46,481 nt of DNA from assembly GCA_030057915.1 (NCBI GenBank), contig JASGUC010000007.1, forward strand, positions 1 to 46,481. The letters are read 5' to 3'. The position numbers and the translations under genes were made by a program. Each line of letters starts with the position of its first letter. Position 1 is the stretch's first letter. Origin of the DNA: Pseudomonadota bacterium (GTDB taxonomy: Bacteria; Desulfobacterota; Syntrophia; Syntrophales; UBA8958). The notes under the pieces were generated by a model that saw only the letters and a program-made list of their open reading frames with translations, was not told the DNA's origin and made no database searches. Of this stretch, positions 32,902 to 40,542 are shown one piece after another.

Positions 32902-33698
32902 ACGCCGTCACGGAACCCCTCCTGGACGTCCAGGCGCTGACCATGAATTTCGGCGGGCTTACGGCCTTGGATCAGGTTAGCCTCCAGGTCCATCCCGGAG
33001 AGGTGGCGGCCCTCATCGGCCCCAACGGCGCGGGGAAAACCACCTTCTTTAATTGCGTGACCGGCATCTACCGGCCCTCGGGCGGGGATATCTTCGTGAA
33101 CCCGCCGGGGAAGAGACGGCGGCGCCTCAACGGCATGAAGACCCATCAGGTCACCGCCCAGGGGTTGGCCCGGACCTTCCAGAACATCCGCCTCTTCCAG
33201 AAGATGACCGTTTTGGAGAACGTCATGATCGGCCGCCACTGCCGGACCCGGTCAGGGGTCCTCGGGGCGGTCCTCCGAGACCCCCAGACCCGCCGGGAGG
33301 AAAGGGAAATCGTGGAGAGGAGCTACGCCATCCTGGAGAAGATCGGCCTCGCCGGGGAGGTGAACGAGTTGGCCATGAACCTTCCCTACGGCGATCAGCG
33401 ACGCCTGGAAATCGCCCGGGCCATGGCGACGGATCCCTTTCTCATCCTCCTGGACGAACCCGCCGCCGGGATGAATCCCCGGGAGACCGACGCCCTCGAG
33501 GTCCTGATCCGCCGGATCTGCGACGAGGAGGGCATCGCGGTGCTCCTGATCGAACACGACATGCGGATGGTCATGAGCATCTCCAATCGCATCCATGTTC
33601 TCGATTACGGCAAGAAAATCGCCACCGGAACGGTGGCCGAGATCTGCGAGAACCCGGTGGTTATCAAGGCCTACCTGGGTGAGGAAACCGAGGAATGA
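32898..33698 (+). CDS. livG: Branched-chain amino acid ABC transporter ATPase LivG
   Basis: 266 residues. Walker A GPNGAGKTTFFNCVTGIY, Q-loop LARTFQNIRLFQKMTVLENVMIG, a signature that here reads LPYGDQRRLEIARAMA (normal for LivG), Walker B FLILLDEPAAGMNPRE and H-loop LLIEHDMRMVMSI. It pairs with LivF as the heterodimeric motor. ATG 32898 overlaps livM by four bases. Confidence 0.95.
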   Translation: MNAVTEPLLDVQALTMNFGGLTALDQVSLQVHPGEVAALIGPNGAGKTTFFNCVTGIYRPSGGDIFVNPPGKRRRRLNGMKTHQVTAQGLARTFQNIRLFQKMTVLENVMIGRHCRTRSGVLGAVLRDPQTRREEREIVERSYAILEKIGLAGEVNELAMNLPYGDQRRLEIARAMATDPFLILLDEPAAGMNPRETDALEVLIRRICDEEGIAVLLIEHDMRMVMSISNRIHVLDYGKKIATGTVAEICENPVVIKAYLGEETEE

Positions 33699-33708
33699 AG
33701 GGGAACGT

Positions 33709-34440
33709 ATGGGAGGGACGATGAGCGGCGGCCTGCTCGAATTGATCGACGTCCAGACTTATTATGGCAATATCCAGGCCCTGAAGGACATCACGATCGC
33801 CGTGGAGGAGGGGGAGATCATCACCCTCATCGGGGCCAACGGGGCGGGCAAGTCCACCACCCTGATGTCCATCTCCGGCATTGTCCCGCCGCGGGCCGGC
33901 GAGATCCTGTTCATGGGCCGGCGCATCGACGGCGTCCGCCCCAACGACATCGTGGCGCTGGGAATTTCCCAGGTTCCCGAAGGACGCCGGATCTTCCCCT
34001 ATCTTACCGTTACGGAGAATCTCGACATGGGGGCCTTCCTCCGCAAGGACAAGGCCGGCGTCAGGAAGGACATGGAGCATGTCTTCGAGCTTTTCCCCAT
34101 CCTCGCGGAGCGGCGGAACCAGCCCGGGGGCACCCTCTCCGGGGGCGAACAGCAGATGCTGGCCATCTCCCGGGCCCTTATGGCCCGGCCCCGACTGCTC
34201 CTTCTCGACGAGCCTTCCCTGGGGCTGGCGCCGATTTACGTGCGTCTCATCTTCGACATCATCCGCCGGATCAACCGCGAGGACGGGACGACGATCTTCC
34301 TGGTGGAGCAGAACGCCAATATGGCCCTGAAGGTGGCCCACCGGGGGTATGTCATGGAGACGGGGCGGATCGTCATGGCGGACACGGCGGAAAACCTCCG
34401 CAACGACGAAGGGGTGAAGCGGGCCTACCTGGGGATGTGA
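33709..34440 (+). CDS. livF: Branched-chain amino acid ABC transporter ATPase LivF
   Basis: 243 residues. LELIDVQTYYGNIQALKDITI opens the domain; Walker A is GANGAGKSTTLMSISGI, the LivF-specific ALGISQVPEGRRIFPYLTVTENL follows, then LSGGEQQMLAISRALMARP, LLLLDEPSLGLAP and VEQNANMAL. ATG 33709 has AAGGGGA five bases upstream; ATG 33721 with GGAGGG is equally plausible. It begins 10 bases after livG and ends the transporter unit. Confidence 0.95.
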   Translation: MGGTMSGGLLELIDVQTYYGNIQALKDITIAVEEGEIITLIGANGAGKSTTLMSISGIVPPRAGEILFMGRRIDGVRPNDIVALGISQVPEGRRIFPYLTVTENLDMGAFLRKDKAGVRKDMEHVFELFPILAERRNQPGGTLSGGEQQMLAISRALMARPRLLLLDEPSLGLAPIYVRLIFDIIRRINREDGTTIFLVEQNANMALKVAHRGYVMETGRIVMADTAENLRNDEGVKRAYLGM

Positions 34441-34559
34441 ACCGACCGGCGGCAACGCGGGCGCGAAACCCCCATGACGGGGCGCCGGCGCCGCGGGGGA
34501 GGAAACCGCCGTGCGGGCCCTTCGGGGCCGCAAGCAGCGCGGCAAAAGCCACGGACCAC

Positions 34560-34690
34560 GGGGGACGAGCCGAGGGGGATGAGCAGCGGAGGACGAGCCG
34601 AGGGGGAGGGACCACGGAGGACGAGCCGCGAGGGACGGGCCGCGAGTGACGGGCCGAGGGGAACAGCCGAGGGGAACGAGCCGAGGGAAA
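34560..34690 (+). repeat. Degenerate short tandem repeats (GACGAGCCGAGGGG-like)
   Basis: About nine imperfect copies of a 13-18-base unit resembling GACGAGCCGAGGGG or GACGGGCCGAGGG fill this stretch of the 320-base gap between livF and the cupin gene. Purine-rich on the plus strand. No gene is seen; frames across it give only Arg/Gly/Pro-rich strings. The rest of 34441-34760 holds nothing else except the cupin ribosome site (GGAGAGGAGGGAAGGG). Confidence 0.65.
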
Positions 34691-34760
34691 AGTCCGTCCC
34701 GGCCTCGATCCTTTCCCTTGCAGGGACGGAAAAACATCGGCTAAGGAGAGGAGGGAAGGG

Positions 34761-35207
34761 ATGAGCGCCAAGACGCGGACCAATGCCTACTTCAACGACA
34801 GGGTGATCGTCGAGTCCCTGCCCGTCGGCGGTCCCGATGCGGCGGAGCGGCGGATCTTTTCCGACAAGGGCGAAATGGCCCAGATCGTCAACCGCACGGA
34901 CGCCGCCATCCGGCAGATCGTTTACTGGGACATCGATTCCGCCCGCACCGGCGCGGACCGGGGCCACCACTACCACCGGAAGAAGACGGACCGGATGTAT
35001 GTGATCGCCGGGGAGGTGGAACTGCTCCTGGAGGACCCGCGGACCGGGGCGCGGGAAACAGTGGCCCTCCAGGCGGGGGAACGAGTCCGGATCCTCCCCG
35101 GGGTCGCCCATGCCGTCCGCTCCCGGATAAGAGCCCAGGTGCTCGAGTACGGCCCCGACCCCTACGATCCCGCCGACACCTATCCCTATCGACTGGAAAG
35201 GGAATGA
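34761..35207 (+). CDS. Cupin-domain protein
   Basis: 148 residues, a single small beta-barrel. The metal-binding cupin motif 1 reads GHHYHRKKTDRMYVIAGEVELLLED (the His-x-His with a downstream Glu) and motif 2 includes PGVAHAVRS with a His. The N-terminal FNDRVIVESLPVGGP is reminiscent of sugar-epimerase-like cupins (the RmlC/WxcM group), but catalytic residues cannot be assigned. A strong ribosome site precedes ATG 34761. The stop overlaps the next gene by four bases, so cupin and ATPase-GNAT are coupled; function unknown. Confidence 0.8.
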   Translation: MSAKTRTNAYFNDRVIVESLPVGGPDAAERRIFSDKGEMAQIVNRTDAAIRQIVYWDIDSARTGADRGHHYHRKKTDRMYVIAGEVELLLEDPRTGARETVALQAGERVRILPGVAHAVRSRIRAQVLEYGPDPYDPADTYPYRLERE

Positions 35208-36742
35208 CCGGGCTTATGAGAAAAGACTTCCTGAAACTTTCAATCCCCCCGGAGCTGTCCTATTTGCCCCTGATCCAGACGGTCGTCCTGGCGATGGCCA
35301 GGCGCATCGGCTTCATGGACGACCAGTTATACGAAATCGAGGTGGCCGTCGAGGAGGCGGTGAGCAACGTCGTCGTCCATGCCTTTTCCCAGCAGGAAGG
35401 GGAGACCTTCGAGGTGATTTGCGAACGGGTCCCTCTGGGGATGAGGATCACCATCCGGGAAAAGGGAATCCCCTTCGATCCCCGTCAGATACCGGATTAT
35501 CGGCCGGCGGGGGATCTGGAAACAACCTCCGCCGCCGGCATGGGCGTGTTCCTCATGAAGAGGTTCATGGACGAGGTCTCCTTTCATAACCTCGGCATGG
35601 GGGGCAAGGAAACGCGGCTGGTGAAATACCTGCCGACAAAGGACGTCCAAGCCTATCTCTCCCCCCGGGAGCGGGAAGAAACGACAGCGGCGGCGGAAGC
35701 GAACGCGCCTCCCCCAGGAGCGCGGCCGCGGGAGCGGATCCGTTACACGGTGCGGCGGATGGAACCCGCCGAGGCGGTGGAAATCGCCCGATGCGCCTAT
35801 AAATCCCACGGCTACACCTTCTTCGATGACCACATCTACTATCCGGAACGGATTGTGGAACTCAACGCGACGGATGAGATGATCTCCGCCGTGGCCGTTA
35901 CGGAAGACAACGTCTTCATGGGGCACTCCGCCCTGGTCTATCCCGGCCCGGATTCCCGGATCGCCGAATTCACCTTTGTCTTCGTCAATCAGGAATACCG
36001 GGGTCAGGGCTGCATGAAGGATATCGCCGAATATCTCTTCACCTGCCCGAAGAAGAACCCCATGGACGGCATCTATGTCTATTCCGTCACGAATCACGAA
36101 TTCACCCAGCGGGGCATGGCCCAGTTCGGCATCCGGGATTGCGGGCTGCTCCTTGCCTCCAGCCCGGAAACCTGGGTCTTCAAGGGAATCGAGGCCCAGG
36201 ATCAACGAATCAGCGTCGCCTTGAGCTTCCGGTACCTTGTCGATCCGCCCTCCCTCACCCTCTACCCGCCGGCGCGGCACCGGAAGGCGATCAGCCGTCT
36301 CTACAAGAACATCGGGGCGTCGCGCCACCGCTTCGCCGCGCCGGTAACCGACGGGTGCCCGCCGCCTCCCGGGAAGGGGGAGATAGAAACGGAGGTCTTC
36401 ACGACGGAGAATTGCGCGGAAATACGCGTGATCGCCCATGGCGACGACGTCCTCGACGAAGTGAGGAAGATAGTGCGGGAGCTGTGCCTCAAGAACGTCT
36501 CCGCCATCCAGCTCTTCCTTGATCTACGCGATCCCCACACCTTTTTTTCCGTCTCGGAATACGAAAAGATGGGCTTCTTCCTTGCCGGCATCCTCCCCAT
36601 GTCCCGGGTGGGCGAAGCCCTGATCCTCCAGTACCTGAACAACGTCCGGATCGACTACGACAAGCTCGCCCTCTACACGGAAGAGGCCCGATGGATCAGG
36701 GATTACGTCCGGGAAATGGATCCTCACGACAATCTTCGCTAA
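35204..36742 (+). CDS. Anti-sigma-type ATPase domain fused to GNAT acetyltransferase
   Basis: 512 residues, apparently cytoplasmic. Residues 10-145 resemble RsbW/SpoIIAB-like HATPase domains: the N-box is YEIEVAVEEAVSNVVVHAF (Glu50/51, Asn55), the G1 region REKGIPFDPRQIP has Glu where Asp is usual, and the G2 box is SAAGMGVFLMKRFMDEV. After a linker, residues 180-340 form a GNAT-like domain with MGHSALVYPG, IAEFTFVFVNQEYRGQGCMKDIAEYLF (acetyl-CoA loop RGQG) and YSVTNHEFTQRGMAQFG. A C-terminal region of about 170 residues is uncharacterised. The ATPase part suggests partner-switching regulation, the GNAT part protein or small-molecule acylation; the target is unknown. Confidence 0.82.
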   Translation: MTGLMRKDFLKLSIPPELSYLPLIQTVVLAMARRIGFMDDQLYEIEVAVEEAVSNVVVHAFSQQEGETFEVICERVPLGMRITIREKGIPFDPRQIPDYRPAGDLETTSAAGMGVFLMKRFMDEVSFHNLGMGGKETRLVKYLPTKDVQAYLSPREREETTAAAEANAPPPGARPRERIRYTVRRMEPAEAVEIARCAYKSHGYTFFDDHIYYPERIVELNATDEMISAVAVTEDNVFMGHSALVYPGPDSRIAEFTFVFVNQEYRGQGCMKDIAEYLFTCPKKNPMDGIYVYSVTNHEFTQRGMAQFGIRDCGLLLASSPETWVFKGIEAQDQRISVALSFRYLVDPPSLTLYPPARHRKAISRLYKNIGASRHRFAAPVTDGCPPPPGKGEIETEVFTTENCAEIRVIAHGDDVLDEVRKIVRELCLKNVSAIQLFLDLRDPHTFFSVSEYEKMGFFLAGILPMSRVGEALILQYLNNVRIDYDKLALYTEEARWIRDYVREMDPHDNLR

Positions 36743-36825
36743 GACGCCATGAACTTCTCTCCCCCGCCGGGGTTTCCGGGGCAGCGCGGAACAACCGAAA
36801 ACGGAAAGCGCCGGAGCGCCGGGCC

Positions 36826-38460
36826 ATGAAAACGTCCGCCGATCTGGTCATCCTCGGGGGCGCGGTCTATACGGCGGAGGCCGCCGCGCCTTTCGCGGAG
36901 GCCGTCGCCGTCCGGGGAGAACATCTGATCTGCGTGGGGGCCCGCAAAGAAGCGTCGGCTTGGATCGGCGGGAAAACGGAGGTGGTCGATGCCAGCGGCG
37001 GCCTGGTCATCCCGGCCTTCCGGGACGCCCATATCCATCCCCTCCACGGCAGCCTCCTCTGGGTGGAATGTCCCCTGGCGGAAGAGAATTCGGTTGACGG
37101 CTACCTTGAAAAGATCGCCGCCTACAGCGCCGCCGATGCGAAGAAACCGGCGATCAGGGGAAACGGCTGGCGCCAGGGTCTCTTCCCTCCCCAGGGCCCC
37201 CACCGGGCGCTTCTCGATCCCATCGTCCCGGACCGACCGGTTTATCTCACCTCCCTGGACGGACACTCCGCCTGGGTGAATTCCGCCGCTCTCCGTCTCG
37301 CGGGATTGGACCGTCGCTCCCCGGATCCCAGCGGGGGCAGGATCGAGCGGGACCAAAGCTCCGGCGAACCCACGGGAACCCTCCGGGAATGGCCGGCCAT
37401 GAGTCTCGTGTCCGGTCGTCTGCCTCCCCATCCCCGGCGCGACCTAATGGGGGCCATGGAGGTTTTCATGGAGATGGCCGCCCGGGCCGGCATCGTAGCG
37501 GTCCATGACGCGGCAGCCGGAGATGAGGAGCTGGAGACATACGCGGAACTCTCCCGGACAGGGGCGCTGACCTTGGAGGTAGGCGCCTCCCTCCTCTGCC
37601 GTCCGGAAGCCGGTCCGGAACAGATCGAGGACCTCGTTTCCCGTCGACGTCGCTACGCCTCGTCCCAGCTCAAACCCTTTGCCGCCAAGATCTTCCTCGA
37701 CGGCGTCATTGAAAGCCGCACCGCCTTCCTTTCCGCCCCCTATGCGGATCAGCCGGAGCACCGCGGCACCCCGACATGGGAGGAAGATGCCTTTCACGCC
37801 ACGGTGTCGGCCCTTGCCCGCCACGGTTTCTCCGTACACATCCACGCCGTGGGAGACGAGGCCATTCGCCTGGCCATCGCGGCCTTCCAGAGAACCGAAA
37901 CGGGAAACCTCTCCGCGGCGGGCCGCCATCAGATCGCCCATCTGGATCTCCTGCGGATTCCGGACATGGACCGGCTCCGGCGGCTGAACATCATCGCCAA
38001 TATGCAACCGGCTTGGTTCTACGCCGATGAGAGCTTCTCCGAGGCCATGCTCCCCGCCCTGGGCCGGAACCGTTCCCGGCGTCTTTACCGCCTCCACACC
38101 CTCCTGAACCATGATGTCCGGTTCTGCCTCAGCAGCGACTGGCCTTACAGCGGCGGCTTGAGCACCTTCAGCCCCCTCGAGGCGATTCAGGTAGGCTTGA
38201 CGAGGAAATCCCTCTCCTGCAGGGAAAGCCGGGCCTTTATCCCCGGCGAAAAGGTGGAACTGCGGCGGCTCATCGACGGTTTCACGATACACGGCGCCTT
38301 CGCCGCCTTCCGGGAACAGGAAACCGGCTCCCTCAAGACGGGCAAGTGGGCCGATCTCGTCGTCCTGGACCGGAATCTGTTCACCATCCCCCCGGAAGAG
38401 GTAGGACAGGCGCGCATCCTCCGCACCCTGGCGCGGGGAAGGACCCTCTATCGGGGATGA
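36826..38460 (+). CDS. YtcJ-like metal-dependent amidohydrolase
   Basis: 544 residues. The amidohydrolase superfamily core is visible: ADLVILGGAVYTAE at the N-terminus, IPAFRDAHIHPLHGS (first metal His-x-His), VYLTSLDGHSAWVNSAAL, KIFLDGVIESRTAFLSAPY, VHIHAVGDEAIRLAI (His), HQIAHLDLL (His), and LSSDWPYSGGLSTFSP (Asp), closing with GSLKTGKWADLVVLD. This set matches the YtcJ/ExeR group; substrates are varied and mostly unknown. I chose ATG 36826; the frame opens upstream inside the ATPase-GNAT gene. Proximity to the liv operon hints at an N-acyl amino acid or amide substrate, but that is speculative. Confidence 0.87.
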   Translation: MKTSADLVILGGAVYTAEAAAPFAEAVAVRGEHLICVGARKEASAWIGGKTEVVDASGGLVIPAFRDAHIHPLHGSLLWVECPLAEENSVDGYLEKIAAYSAADAKKPAIRGNGWRQGLFPPQGPHRALLDPIVPDRPVYLTSLDGHSAWVNSAALRLAGLDRRSPDPSGGRIERDQSSGEPTGTLREWPAMSLVSGRLPPHPRRDLMGAMEVFMEMAARAGIVAVHDAAAGDEELETYAELSRTGALTLEVGASLLCRPEAGPEQIEDLVSRRRRYASSQLKPFAAKIFLDGVIESRTAFLSAPYADQPEHRGTPTWEEDAFHATVSALARHGFSVHIHAVGDEAIRLAIAAFQRTETGNLSAAGRHQIAHLDLLRIPDMDRLRRLNIIANMQPAWFYADESFSEAMLPALGRNRSRRLYRLHTLLNHDVRFCLSSDWPYSGGLSTFSPLEAIQVGLTRKSLSCRESRAFIPGEKVELRRLIDGFTIHGAFAAFREQETGSLKTGKWADLVVLDRNLFTIPPEEVGQARILRTLARGRTLYRG

Positions 38461-38553
38461 GGAGAAGTTTGGTTTGGGAGATTAAGAAATTTATTGAAAT
38501 CCGTTCATAATTCTGTAAATTCAGATAATCATATTTTTCGGGAGAGTCAGGCA

Positions 38554-38832
38554 ATGATCAAAACCATCAGTGCCACGGATGCCGTCAGAACCTTTTCAGA
38601 TTTACTCAATGCCATCAAATACAGGGGAGAGTCTTTCACAATCCTGCGGGGTGGAAAACCGGCGGCAACGATAGGACCGGTCGCGGGGCCTTCGGGTGGG
38701 CGAACTTTAAAGGAACTCAGCGCCTTCCTCGCAACCTTGCCGGCTATTGAAGAAAAGGATGACTTTGCCGCCGACCTGGAAGAGATTATCGGCAATCAGC
38801 CTGCCTTGCCGGAGGCATCGTCATGGGAGTAA
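38554..38832 (+). CDS. Phd/YefM-type antitoxin
   Basis: 92 residues from ATG 38554 (GGGAGAG upstream). The N-terminal half, ISATDAVRTFSDLLNAIKYRGESFTILRGGKPAATIGP, is the Phd/YefM DNA-binding fold, and the acidic C-terminal half (EEKDDFAADLEEIIGN) should wrap the toxin. It overlaps vapC by 10 bases. It should bind and repress its own promoter in the AT-rich DNA at 38461-38553. An upstream ATG at 38494 gives an unlikely 20-residue extension. Confidence 0.9.
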   Translation: MIKTISATDAVRTFSDLLNAIKYRGESFTILRGGKPAATIGPVAGPSGGRTLKELSAFLATLPAIEEKDDFAADLEEIIGNQPALPEASSWE

Positions 38833-39224
38833 TCTTCGATACCAGCGAAATAATCACTCTGGAACGCAATCGTCGTGAGATCGAGGAAATTGTTCGCGGC
38901 CGAGAGGATGAGCCGTTCGGCATCAGCGTGGTAACTGTTGCCGAACTGTTGCATGGCGTAGAGCGCGCTGATACGGAGGCCAGGAAAATGAATCGCCAGG
39001 CATTCGTGGAAAGGGTCATGGAATTCTTTCCCACCTTCCCTTTCGATATGGCTGTGGCCCGCATATACGCCCGTATCTGGGCATCCCTGGCAAAGAGAAA
39101 TCTCCTGGTCGGCGCCCATGACCTCATCATTGCGGCCACGGCGATTTCACTCAATTATACTATCATAACGTCAAACATCAGGGATTACGAGAAGATAGAA
39201 GGGTTGAAGGTGGAACGTCGCTGA
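38823..39224 (+). CDS. vapC: VapC-like PIN-domain ribonuclease toxin
   Basis: 133 residues. The four acidic PIN residues are all present: Asp6 (IFDTSEI), Glu41 (TVAELLHGVER), Asp100 (GAHDLIIAATAI) and Asp121 (SNIRDYEKI). It should be a Mg-dependent RNase inhibited by the preceding antitoxin, with which it overlaps. Codon use and GC are lower than in the liv and biotin genes, in keeping with an acquired module. Confidence 0.92.
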   Translation: MGVIFDTSEIITLERNRREIEEIVRGREDEPFGISVVTVAELLHGVERADTEARKMNRQAFVERVMEFFPTFPFDMAVARIYARIWASLAKRNLLVGAHDLIIAATAISLNYTIITSNIRDYEKIEGLKVERR

Positions 39225-39492
39225 TTGTCCATATTCCCGGATTTAACTCTGAAGTCAACAGCGTCAACATAAACATGAACCCGAATCAACCAAGAGCCTC
39301 CCATGTTCACGGAAATAGGCATTCGGAAATAAAATTTGCTTTGGCATTATGGGAGCCAGGACTTTGAAGTAGTTGAGCAGGCCGGGAGCGTGGTTCCTGA
39401 CAAAATCTGATCTCCATAACGGTGTATCCATGCGCGAACACTCAGTAAACCAGAAAGCGACCAACCATACAAAGGAATGAGATTTACTTAAA

Positions 39493-39530
39493 GCGGAAGC
39501 CTCCTGATGGAAAATTTGGGATCAATGAAC
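39493..39530 (-). repeat. End of the 214-bp inverted-repeat family at the PARG start
   Basis: GCGGAAGCCTCCTGATGGAA followed by AATTTGGGATCAATGAAC matches the end of the element at 670-883 over about 38 bases with three differences. It includes both candidate ATGs of the downstream gene. The rest of the gap 39225-39492 shows no gene; a 66-codon minus-strand frame (39264-39464) is unrecognised. Confidence 0.6.
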
Positions 39531-40406
39531 AAATTACGCATACTGCCTTGTCTCGATTCCGAGCGGATGGCCACGGACCGGCGGCGAGAGTTATCCATTC
39601 CCAGGGAGGTTGCGGCCGAACTCGGTCGGTCTGCTGTCGTGGCGGCTCGAGAAGGACGCTATCTCGACGAAGAAGGGCAGGAAGTCGATTGGCGAAAGGC
39701 CGTGCAGGATGCCTGTGACGCGAAGCGGAGCATTGCCCCCGACGATCCGTTGCCTCGTAACGAAAGAGACGCATTTACCGAGACATGGATCCAAGTCGCC
39801 AATGAAACAACGCTCGGGGCAGCACGACGCCTCCTTGATCGCGGGTTGCGGCCACTTGCCTTGAATTTTGCCAACGGCATCCACCCCGGCGGGGGCTTCC
39901 TCAATGGCGCGAGGGCGCAGGAGGAGGTGCTGTGTCGCTCCAGCGCCCTCTATCAAACGCTCGTTGGCGATCCAATGTATGAAGAGCACAAAAAACGCCC
40001 ACTACCCGACTCCACGGATTGGGCGATATATTCCCCTGATGTGCCCGTCTTTCGCACGGATGAGGGAATGAAGCTTGCGCGTCCCTGGCGGCTGAGCTTC
40101 CTTACCTGCGCTGCTCCCTATGCGCCAGGCATAGGTCAACCAAAGGCTGGAGACCTCTTGCAGAAACGGATACGCCGCGTCCTCGCTATTGCACAATCCT
40201 ACGGATATTCCGAACTCGTGCTGGGCGCATGGGGTTGCGGGGCTTTCGCAAATGATCCGCGTCGCACCGCCATGGATTTTCGCTGCGCCTTGGAGGACGA
40301 ATTTCGCGGGGCCTTCTCCGGTGTCGTTTTTGCAATCACGGACTGGTCGCCCGAGAGAAAATATCTCGGGCCTTTTCGCGACGTATTCGCCGCGATGGAT
40401 AATTGA
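39507..40406 (+). CDS. Bacterial-type poly(ADP-ribose) glycohydrolase (TIGR02452/DUF2263)
   Basis: Up to 299 residues. The macrodomain signature GGG-x7-QEE (Gly128-130, Gln138-Glu140; HPGGGFLNGARAQEEVLCRSS) defines bacterial-type PARG, which removes ADP-ribose chains. NFANGIHPGG precedes it and VLGAWGCGAFANDP near the C-terminus is the other conserved loop. The first two ATGs (39507, 39525) lie inside a dispersed repeat; ATG 39567 (MATDRRRELSI) agrees better with family N-termini, so the true start is uncertain. No ADP-ribosyltransferase or DarT-like toxin is seen beside it, so it may counter foreign or endogenous ADP-ribosylation. Confidence 0.85.
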   Translation: MENLGSMNKLRILPCLDSERMATDRRRELSIPREVAAELGRSAVVAAREGRYLDEEGQEVDWRKAVQDACDAKRSIAPDDPLPRNERDAFTETWIQVANETTLGAARRLLDRGLRPLALNFANGIHPGGGFLNGARAQEEVLCRSSALYQTLVGDPMYEEHKKRPLPDSTDWAIYSPDVPVFRTDEGMKLARPWRLSFLTCAAPYAPGIGQPKAGDLLQKRIRRVLAIAQSYGYSELVLGAWGCGAFANDPRRTAMDFRCALEDEFRGAFSGVVFAITDWSPERKYLGPFRDVFAAMDN

Positions 40407-40542
40407 CAAGATTCAGGGCATAGGCGGAAAAGTTTTGTTTAAATTCATGATTATGGGTTTCTTTTCATAAGCGCTCATGATAATAAGCCACGCAATTCGT
40501 TGAGATTCATCATCTTATGAAAGCGGAGGCGTTGATTTTTCA

